Source: Lophium mytilinum
Lineage: Eukaryota; Ascomycota; Dothideomycetes; Mytilinidiales; Mytilinidiaceae
Assembly: GCA_010093605.1 (NCBI GenBank)
Contig: MU004203.1
Coordinates: forward strand, 24,156 to 88,155
Length of the DNA stretch: 64,000 nt
Reading direction: 5' to 3'
Below the pieces are notes generated by a model that ran no database searches, had not been told where the DNA came from, and saw nothing but the letters and a program-made list of their open reading frames with translations. A program made the position numbers and the translations under genes. Every line of letters starts with the position of its first letter. Positions within the stretch are counted from its first letter, which is position 1. Positions 56,201-64,000 of the stretch are shown here, piece by piece.

Positions 56201-58654
56201 TATTGAGAGTGGTCTCAAGCTTCTTTTGCTACGTCTTCTCTCTTCCTTTTTGACCTCAAGCACCTGATCGTTGAGCATGTCAGTGTGGGATCCATCACAG
56301 TTGCGGTCTGATCGGAGATGGCTTGCTTCAAAGGATGGAGCGAGGGATTCCTTGTCGAGTAAATTTCAGTTGTGAGTCAGATTGCCAGTCGGTGCCCGAA
56401 CGTTACGCTCAAGATGGAGCCGTAAGATCTCCTGGTATCTTGTGCGTCCCGAGGAAGGCCATGGCTCACTACAGTCGGCGGAGCTGGCAGAGCGAACCGC
56501 GTTCGATGCCAGGCAGTTCCATCAGTCCCATCAGCTCCTCATCTTCCCTTCCAGTATGTCTGGTCCGGGCCTCCTGCTATGATGCCCCCATCGTGTTTTG
56601 TCCTCCTGCGACCCGCCATTTCTGGGAGCTTTCCAACAAAAGTCTTTATCTTTGACACACACACGGCTCGCAGGGAAGATTCCCAACCGAGGAGGATTGT
56701 AGGATCGTTCCAGATTGCGGTAGATTGTACCAGAAGTGTCCTAAGCATTCCCACTCACCAGGGTCGCCATTCCCTCTCCCGATCGCATCAAGCTTTAGTT
56801 GTAGCTGACAGGCAACACATTGAAGCGCCACCATAGCAGAATTTTGTTCTCGCCGGCCCACGAGAGATCTTGACTAACCTGTCTGCCCGGCACGGACATC
56901 TTCCACTGTCGTGTTCGGTCTGACCGGCCGTGTGCTAGTAGTTTTGAAAGTTCGAGGGAGGATGAAGAGGCTAAGTTTGGAGCGGTTGACTTCGACATAG
57001 GCGGGCCGGTGTCTGAAATTGCGTAGTACGCCTCGGGTAAGGTAGGTGGGAAGGGAATGGTTTTCTAGGACTATTCCAGCTCTGTCTGTCTCAATCAGCT
57101 AAGTGCTACATGGAAAGGGTCTAAGTTACAAACCTGAAGTCCATCAACGTCTTCTGTACCAACAAGAGAGATGCAAGGAAGCCTCCAAAGGTAGCTTACC
57201 ATAACTGTCTAGTACTTTGTTCCACGGCGATTCCGTCATAGGTATGGATCCCAGACCGGAGGGTTGTTCGCGTCAAAATGAGACTACTGCGGCAGCACGA
57301 GTGCGATGGCAGACGGTTCTTCTCCATATCCCGATCCTCTGCCAGGCCAGCGGTGCGGCGAATGAATGCTGCAGATATTGAAGGTTTCTGTTCCCTTCTC
57401 CCAGCTATTTCTTCCAGAATGAAGGGCCCGCAAACAACCCGGTGGTGTCTCTGGGAGTCATCCCACCAACTTAAGGACACCATCATCTCCCCCACCGTGC
57501 CCGTGAGAAATATCCTGCTGCCTGGGTAGCCTCGCCGTATCTCTCTGGCCTCCGCATGAACCGGTAGGAAGAGAGGCTGAGTTCAAGGGGACCTTCGGAG
57601 TGCCGTTCACAACGCGGCTCCAATTCGCGCTCCTGGAGTGGTTCCGTCAAGACGAAGAGCACCCACCGCACCTGCTGGCCGGGTTCCACGGAAGCTTAGG
57701 AAGAAGTAGGTAGCTGCTTTGGTTGCAGATGACGCCGCTGTCATGGTGGAAGAGCAGAGAGCAGTCCCTGGGAGGAATGATGCCCTCACGATGAGAGATG
57801 AACGACGAGGCCGTGCCGCTCTAGGGAACTTGTCAGTTACTGGCCGCATAATGGAGAGGAGTGGTAGGCAGACCAATCTTCCGGCAGCAATTATCCTTTT
57901 GGTGTCGAGAGAGGCGGTTTCTGGTGTGCGACGAGGAACAGACGAGTTCCATCTCTCATCTCACGTCGCAGTGCGAAGCATACATCCATCGTAGTTGTTC
58001 CTCCTCCTCTTCAGCTGAAATCCCGCGTGCTCTCCAATCTGTTATTCTGCCAGTGCCTGCTTTGCCGACATTGTTGGCCAAGCACCGCCCTCTGCGCATC
58101 GGACTGAGTTGGCAGGGCCATGACCGTCGGGCTAAGGGGAGCTCAACACTTCTCTCGGCGATGGACAGCAATTGCTTGTCGAGGCGTTTGGAGTGGCGTC
58201 TGTCCGCAGATGAAGAGATGGCCGCGCGTGGTTACAACCGCGAGACCTTCGAGTCCAGTGTCCATCGTGAGAGCCTCTACGGCTGAACCTACGGTAGAGT
58301 GTAAGATGTAGAGCAGAGCGGAGGATGATTAAGCTGAAGGAGTTGCTGCCGTCGTGGATGCATGCGTTGTGCCCTGCTCCGCTGCGCGGTCGTAGTCGCA
58401 TCTTGCATAGCCTCTTCGAACAAAGAAAGACGAACTCAGCTGGTGGATGGGTAAACAGTGGCATAGACATAGACAGGACTCTTCTGTGTGAGACTCCGCA
58501 ACGGAAGGCATCAGGGCTGCTAGGCGTGGGACTGTACCAGCGCGGACGCGTCTTGGACGCGCTCAACACCATAACAAAGCTTCAAGAACACCACGAAGCA
58601 ACAGCAAGACATCAGATCACATCAAGATGGGAAGAGGCAGAAGCAGAGGAAGGG
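53226..58654. other. Gene-poor region
   Basis: Short overlapping frames only. The 5' flank of the broken RNA-binding protein gene lies at 53,226-53,800. A minus frame at 55,836-56,144 starting MKRIAGEANDNAGIRVFN reads more like protein than its surroundings but is unrecognised. No repeat array was seen. Confidence 0.3.
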
Positions 58655-59211
58655 AAAGATTGTTTGTTTCTTCTTCAAGGTCCCGCACAAGGCGAGAGGC
58701 TCAATGAAAAAAAGGTGGTGACTAGGTCACAAGAGAGTTCATTGAAGGTAATCTGCCTATCCGAAGACAAGCCATCGACCATCGCTGAAGCTGAAGACTC
58801 CGAAGAGACTTTGAAGATAGGCCGCCCCAAGAGAGAGAAGAAGATCCGGTCCAGTAGGAGGAGAACAGATTGAAGAAGTTTGTCGAAGTCGCCATCACCA
58901 GTCGCCGTCGCCTTTACCTTGCCGCGCCGTGCGGAAACAAACAAAACTGGGAGGAGTGACGTACCTTCAATGCACAAACAGGTGAAATCCCCGAAGGGAG
59001 GTGGATAGGCGGTCTCGCATGCGCTCCATACCTAGAGCCACCTGAAGAGGAGAAAGAAAGAGATGAAGAGGAGAAAAAACTGATCTGAAGAGTGTGTTGA
59101 AGGAGAGTTGGTTGGGGGGTCGGAGGTCCTTATATAGTGGAAGATTCCTGCGAACCGCTAAGCGAGATCACGCCTTGGCACGTCCATGGAAAGTCGTGGA
59201 AACTGGCGGAA
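58655..59211 (-). ncRNA. Candidate Pol II snRNA-type locus of unknown identity
   Basis: On the minus strand this locus shares three things with the U2 gene: GGAA at 59188, 59198 and 59208 (plus strand) with exact 10-bp spacing; a TATATAAG box at 59129-59136; and a 3' flank of about 65 bp beginning at the T7 run (58707-58713), including TTTCATTGA and GAAGAAGAAA. A hairpin GTGAC/GTCAC lies just before the T run, and GCTTGTC-TTCG-GATAGGC can form a 7-bp stem with a UUCG loop. It does not contain the diagnostic U1, U4 or U5 segments I looked for. It may be a different Pol II RNA, a heavily intron-split one, or a decayed copy. Confidence 0.3.
58880..58975. repeat. Single unit related to the 36-kb tandem array
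   Basis: CAGTCGCCGTCGCC, GCCGTGC and GACGTACCTTCAATGCAC occur in the same order and spacing as in the units at 35,885-36,305. Confidence 0.5.
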
Positions 59212-62200
59212 GGCTGCAGGTGAGGTGCCGGGCTGCTACAGGCGGGGCGCCGGGTGGCTACGTGCCAGGGTCCGTGCGTAGAGGCGCCGGATAGTGAAGT
59301 ACAGCAACTACTGGCATGGGAAAGGGCAATGACGGGCTCGGACAGGGCAAAGGATTGGCAAGCTACATGGTTAGCTAATGGGAGTGACGTATGACGATTC
59401 CTTTGTATAGCAGCAGGGTAGTATCTACGCATGCTATGAAAGCTCTCCATCTGTAGATCGGTTGAGACGAAACCACTCTTCAGCTCCTAGCTCGAATCGA
59501 GGTTGTAATGGCAGAGAAGTATCCTTCATAGGCCAAAGCGGCATGTAAATCATTACATATGTCACTCTTTAAAGATAATTTTACGGATGTTATAGTGGTG
59601 TGAACGATGTCAATCCACTGACGCGCCACACGGGAGCGCGTCACGACCCGAGGAGTAGCCGGTGGGCATAGAGTTGAAGCATCCCCTATTACCATAGGAG
59701 GTTCAATTTTGCAATGCGGAGGCTATTATGAACTGTTCAAAGTAGGGTCGAATGTGTGCTTGTGTCTAGATAGTTTACCCAAAGAGATTAGACTCAGTGA
59801 GGGAGGGCTATTGGATACATGGGACACCGCGCTCCGAGCAGCAAACTGTGAATTGATGATGTCGTAGTATTATGACCACATAAGCAGCTGAGACGCGTTG
59901 AGGCCCAGACTAAATGACATTGGCATTGAATGCGATCGAATGATCTTTGGGAGTAGCCTAGCTCACTGAGGGACGAATACCAGATAGCGTCAGAACAGCA
60001 CCGCCCATCAACACCCCAGCAAAGAACCCGGTCTGAGAAACGCTGGTGGAGTACCGAAAAGCTTCAGGTATTTGCACTGGCCTCTAGCATAAGGATATTG
60101 GGCTTGAATCCGGTCGCTGAGGCTCGGGTGATGCGCGATTACAAGCAGCTCGCCGGTTCCCTTGATTTGGCCCGAATTTCCACAATACGGTAACACAACA
60201 TAACGAGGCGGGTTAGCTGAGTTGCCGGAGTTGCTATAAGTACCAAAGAAGCCAATCTGGAAGCATATGAGTCGAGATCTATTAACTGAGGCAGGGGCGT
60301 TGGCAGCGAAGATGCTGTGCGTGCTGCTCAGGGCCGACACGAGCCATCAACAACGCGTCTTGAACACAAGACGCGAAGCATCAAAGGATCATCCTCCTCT
60401 ACCTGAGCGTTCACATCGAGTACTTCACCATCACTACCTCGAAGTCTCGTTCACTGCGCAAGAAACTCCACGAATCCCGTCTTCACCACCCTCAGCTGTA
60501 TAGCAAGTCCGAGACTGCCACATCTGCTACCAGTCCTTTTGCGAAAATACCAAAGGCCCGTCTATTTGGCATGCTTTGTCACATACTCGGCCTAAATTCT
60601 CGCTATTTCACATTAGACAAATGGTGCTACCTCTTCAGAAGTATCATCACGTTCTCATTGCCTTAAACAACCGCTCCACCTCCAACTACCGAGCTAATGG
60701 GAACAACATACCAGCATACTCTACACACCTCAAGCTTAGGCAGAGAGAATCACTCCCGCTCTATCATCACCGCGCAGCCCCAATCCACAACCTCGATGTC
60801 TTCCCCAGGAAAGGATATGGGGGTCTGCGAATTCAGACGGTTTTTCTAGAGATATAACTCCAACAATAGGTCACCCGAGATATAGGGGGAAATCCCCTTG
60901 CGTATTGCCCTCCTTAGTCCATGGGGATGCCTCCTCCACCTTCTACTTCCGAGACCAAAGATATGAAGCTACCAAGAACACCACCAATAGCACTCAAATC
61001 TGCGTCCAGCATGCCGCTGAACGAGCCACTACTCATAGCATTCGCTGTCGAGCCAGTTGACACCACGAAAGACGTCCACTCCAACATTACGAATGACGTG
61101 AGGTACGTCCCGCTACCCCTGGCGGTCCTCCTAAGTCCTGGCAGCTGGGTTGTGACTTCGAGCCGGAAGACAAACTCGGAGGCGTGGTCGTGTCTCGATA
61201 AAAAGGCGAGGAATGTCAAAGAAAGTGATGTTGCGGACTAGTAGTAGTAAGACGAATTGGAGGAAAGAGTGAATTGTGCTCTGTGGGGAAGACAGCTTTG
61301 TCCGTATCGTCAAGAATCCTCCGATCTATCCCGGCACATCTCAGCGGTGCTCGACTTCGCGTCAACGTCTCCTGTCTGGAAGGAGGTCTTGCCATCTTGG
61401 CGGATAGGGAAGCAATTTCGCTCTGAGTTGGTGAGCCCGGATTGTGCAGAGGCGAAATCGCGACAATGCTTGTAGAAAAGGGAGGCGTTGCATCTTTTGC
61501 ACAGCACGATGCTAGTATCTTGGGCGTGAGAATACCATGCTAGAAGTATGTCGGCGCGTTCAAAGTGTTTGATGCTGATCAAAACGCTCCAATCCATACC
61601 TTTCATAACAGTAAGACATAAGACTCTCCTAGGAGATAAAAGGTGCATATCCTATTTAAGTCACTTCGAGGGTGGGAAGTAAACTTGCTGACTACTCGAT
61701 ATTGTCAACGTGCTGCCATAAAGGTAGCACATCAAATTACTTCGGAATGTCGCGGTTTGGAAGGGTAGATGCATAAATGAAGACTGCATTCCCTTCGCTC
61801 CTTTCCCGTCTCTTATTCCGCATCGAGTATAAGGTGTCCACCTTCTTGCTGTAGCCAAGTTCTTAGCCATCTTTACAAAGCCAGGCAAAATCAATAAATC
61901 AGGATATACCTAACTAGAGCGATTCAGAGCCTTTCTATCGGCCCGTCCTTCCGTTGCCTAGGGCGCCAGGTTATTGAAAAAATCAAGGACAATGCTCCGA
62001 GTGATTGTATAGAAGAAAGTCGTCTTTACCTGGATACTGTCTATGATGTCGCTTTGGGGCCGCAAAGCCCGAGTTGACGAGACAACACCGAGCAGGCTAA
62101 CGTGATCGGCCTGAGTCTTGTTTCCATGGGAAAGGCCCGGCATCGCCGGCGACGCAGACCTTCCTGATTATCTTGCAGCTTGCCTGGGAGCAGAAACCTC

Positions 62201-62743
62201 TCAAGCTATCATTCTTGGGAAGCATCTTCACTGTCCACCGCTCAGAATATGGCCATCATTGGGGTAATAGAGCGGTATGTCTCGTGTAGTCCGTGCCAGG
62301 GACCATGCCAAACCTGCTGAGGGAGCTATTGCGCATGCGGCGGGTTGGCGGACTTCATTCGACAGCCGCCAGATGGCCTATAGTGCATATCTCCTCAACT
62401 GATGCCACAGTCGACTGCGCAGGATGGCGCCTCAGATGTCGGTATGAGGGCATCAAAGCAACCGGAAGTCTATGAGAGGTCTTATTCAGCATGTTTGAGC
62501 GACTCGTACAGCTTGCAGGGCGTGAGATCCGGCTTGAACACCTTGATGTTGCGATAACAAGGCGGGTGTCCTGGGCAGTGTCTTTATAGGTTGGGTATCT
62601 AAGGAAAGCATCACTTCGCCTCCAACGAAGGTCCAAGCATCGCGCGGTCGAAGAGGACTTGGGGGGAGGCCCGAGCAGAAGCCTTCATCTGCATGGGAAC
62701 TAGACGGGCAGCGGAGAGGGCGAAGGAGGAGGAAAGAATGGTT
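59212..62743. other. No recognisable gene
   Basis: Short frames on both strands. A minus frame at 60,914-61,219 has a protein-like Gly/Ser-rich end (SGMLDADLSAIGGVLGSFISLVSEVEGGGG), and another at 61,310-61,648 lies upstream of it, but no splice joining them is convincing. Confidence 0.3.
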
Positions 62744-63238
62744 CTATGGCGGGCGGTCTCGATCCGGCTTGATGTGAAGGGCGGCGTGTAGGAGGGGACG
62801 GGCGTGAAGTGATGGAAATGGCACTCCCCGTAACTCATCGCATTCATCCTCCCGGTTTAGTGCGTAGGGTTTTTGGAAAGAGTGACGAGAGGAGTGGCGA
62901 ACGGGTTCGTGTAAGCGGTAGAGATGGGCCCGTAGAACGATGGCTGGTTTCATTGTCAGCGAGTCTCTTGTAAATTTGGCGTTGGGGAGGAGAGGACTTT
63001 TGTCAACTATGACCGTTACCATTTGGAATGGGTCGAACGTGATTTCCAGACTTCCGATGCAATCTACCGATGCGCTGTTCGTGATCGCTCCGGAATCATT
63101 GTCTTGGTAGCATCTATATCGAGAGTTTTGTGGATGATGCGCGCTGGTGACATGAGGTAATTCGCGCGAGAATTTGCCCGGGGTTTTGAATTTGGCTGAC
63201 GGAACAACCACCGACAAGAACGTACGGACCCTCATCAT
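62744..63238 (-). CDS. Hypothetical protein
   Basis: An ATG-started frame of 164 residues without a recognised domain. It contains CIGSLEITFDPFQMVTVIVDKSPLLPNAKF in the middle and a His/Arg-rich C terminus. No competing long frame covers most of it. It has no neighbours on the same strand until U6 about 400 bp upstream. It could be a chance frame. Confidence 0.3.
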   Translation of the reverse strand: MMRVRTFLSVVVPSAKFKTPGKFSRELPHVTSAHHPQNSRYRCYQDNDSGAITNSASVDCIGSLEITFDPFQMVTVIVDKSPLLPNAKFTRDSLTMKPAIVLRAHLYRLHEPVRHSSRHSFQKPYALNREDECDELRGVPFPSLHARPLLHAALHIKPDRDRPP

Positions 63239-63617
63239 CGGAGCGTTCTAGAACTCAAAAGGACACTCTGGGTAGATCGCCAAAGGGAACATACAGATTG
63301 TAGACGAAGTGTCCGCTCTAAGTTCAGCGGCTTCACAAAGAATACCCAGACATCTGGGGAATGGGGGAGACGCTCTTACGTCATTGAGCCTTGTTGCTCA
63401 TGAGATGATCGCCTCAGCCATGGGGCTGGCTCTTTTTTTACAAGTCCTTGAAAAAGCTGAGCCGACATGCGCGACCGTCAGTGACCTGTTCTGAGGGTGA
63501 AGATATGCCGGAGTGTACAACATGTAGTGATTCAGTTTACAATGAAGACTGAACTGCCATCACCATGTGCGAAGCCTAGCAAAAAGAATCTGCGAAAAAT
63601 AAAGGGCTGCCGCTGGC

Positions 63618-63628
63618 GGGCTCGAACG
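63618..63628 (-). promoter_or_regulatory. Downstream B-box of the U6 gene
   Basis: CGTTCGAGCCC on the minus strand differs from the TFIIIC B-box consensus GGTTCGANNCC only at its first base. It sits about 24 bp downstream of the T-run terminator, within a small stem (CTGGCG/CGCCAG). Yeast SNR6 uses an external downstream B-box, whereas S. pombe U6 has it in the intron; no B-box is seen in this intron. Confidence 0.6.
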
Positions 63629-63651
63629 CCAGCTAGTGAAAGAAAAAGGGC

Positions 63652-63659
63652 AAAAAAAA
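63652..63659 (-). terminator. Pol III terminator of U6
   Basis: Run of eight T on the minus strand directly after the U6 3' tail (GTAGCTTCAAAA). Confidence 0.8.
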
Positions 63660-63715
63660 TTTTGAAGCTACTCTTTGATAAAGCGTGTCATCCTTAGTGC
63701 AGGGGCCATGCTAAT

Positions 63716-63765
63716 CTGGAAGATGTTAGTTTTGAAGCTGAGTGTTGGGGGGTGGGGTGGTACAC
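63716..63765 (-). other. Intron of U6 snRNA
   Basis: 50 nt, C-rich, donor GTGTAC, branch-site match ACTAAC 13 nt or so before the CAG acceptor. It separates ACAGAGAAG from ATTAGC, that is, between the ACAGAGA box and the AGC catalytic triad. Confidence 0.9.
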
Positions 63766-63828
63766 CTTCTCTGTGTTGTTTCAAATTGACCAAATGCCCG
63801 AAGGCGAAGTGCGTTAAATTTATACCAA

Positions 63829-63836
63829 ATATATAG
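63829..63836 (-). promoter_or_regulatory. TATA-like element of U6
   Basis: CTATATATTT on the minus strand about 20 bp upstream of the estimated 5' end. A second AT-rich string TATAAAT lies closer (63,818-63,824). Which is used cannot be told. Confidence 0.45.
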
Positions 63837-64000
63837 GCTCTATTGGCGAAATTGCTTTCACATGTGACCAGCCACCAGCCACCAGCAACTAGACTACTAC
63901 GCCACACCGTCAATGTCACAGTTTCTCCGTATGTTCATCGGCGCTAATGTCTACATTATCGCATACTTGTTGTTCCTCCATCTCACCCAGCTTTTGTTGT
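63837..64000. other. U6 upstream flank to window end
   Basis: A short duplicated CCAGCCAC string is present. Nothing else is recognised. Confidence 0.3.

Larger units (their letters stand above)
63652..63813 (-). ncRNA. U6 spliceosomal snRNA with one spliceosomal intron
   Basis: U6 forms the catalytic centre of the spliceosome. Exon 1 (about 63813-63766) has the 5' stem (CTTCGCCTTCGGGC), ATTTGGTCAATTTGAAACA and the catalytic ACAGAGAAG. Exon 2 (63715-about 63655) has ATTAGCATGGCCCCTGCAC, TAAGGATGACACG and the 3' tail with CAAAGAG. Between them is a 50-nt intron (63716-63765) starting GTGTAC and ending CTAACATCTTCCAG. Without the intron the RNA follows universal U6 base for base through the core. 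Pol III transcription is indicated by the T-run terminator, an upstream TATA-like element and a downstream B-box. An mRNA-type intron at this region of U6 is known in S. pombe and some other fungi. Confidence 0.95.

Noticed and set aside
1-64000. CRISPR arrays, bacterial operons, riboswitches, centromere or telomere repeats
   Set aside because: None seen; introns, RIP and snRNA genes show fungal nuclear DNA, and no telomeric TTAGGG run is present.

Overview
The window looks like a chromosome segment of a filamentous ascomycete, possibly a dothideomycete. Four things point that way: a strongly RIP-affected (repeat-induced point mutation) AT-rich block beside an ordinary GC-balanced region, short GT-AG introns with CTAA(C/T) branch sites close to the 3' splice site, fungal-type gene families, and small nuclear RNA genes of fungal type. 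Species cannot be told from the sequence.

Layout. Bases 1 to about 17,045 are a repeat graveyard almost free of CpA and TpG. It contains a minus-strand Ty3/gypsy-like LTR retrotransposon (1958-10246, 221-bp LTRs, 5-bp target duplication) inserted into a second, older related element (1-1957 plus 10252-16165). There is no host gene there. The composition then changes abruptly. From 18.4 to 29.1 kb lie the clearest protein genes: an integral-membrane terpene cyclase of the Pyr4/PaxB type, a DRAP/cytidine-deaminase-like enzyme, a DNAJC9-like J-domain protein, and two tandem F-box-like paralogues. From 30 to 44.8 kb a few unfamiliar genes are interspersed with minisatellites and tandem duplications (17-bp, about 97-bp, about 110-bp, about 160-bp, about 168-bp and about 205-bp units). 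Among them are a disordered protein with a PP1-docking KRVSF motif (40,881-42,209) and a small three-exon gene (44,032-44,776). From 44.8 to 63.6 kb the DNA is gene-poor and contains a broken Gbp2/Hrb1-like RNA-binding protein gene and weak hypothetical ORFs.

The most striking content is RNA genes. A U2 snRNA gene on the minus strand (about 48,188-48,482) is interrupted by two spliceosomal introns within its first 42 or so nucleotides of RNA. A U6 snRNA gene on the minus strand (about 63,652-63,813) carries one 50-nt spliceosomal intron beside its catalytic ACAGAGA box and has a B-box-like sequence just downstream of its terminator. The two genes validate each other: the 5' end of U2, complete only after splicing, pairs with the 3' part of U6 to form helix II. 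A further locus at 58.7-59.2 kb shares with U2 a TATA box, an upstream GGAA triplet repeated every 10 bp, and the 3' flank. It may be another Pol II snRNA-type gene that I could not identify.

Apart from the F-box pair and the U2/U6 pair, the genes do not look like a single pathway. The terpene cyclase appears as an orphan, without recognisable neighbouring tailoring enzymes in the window.
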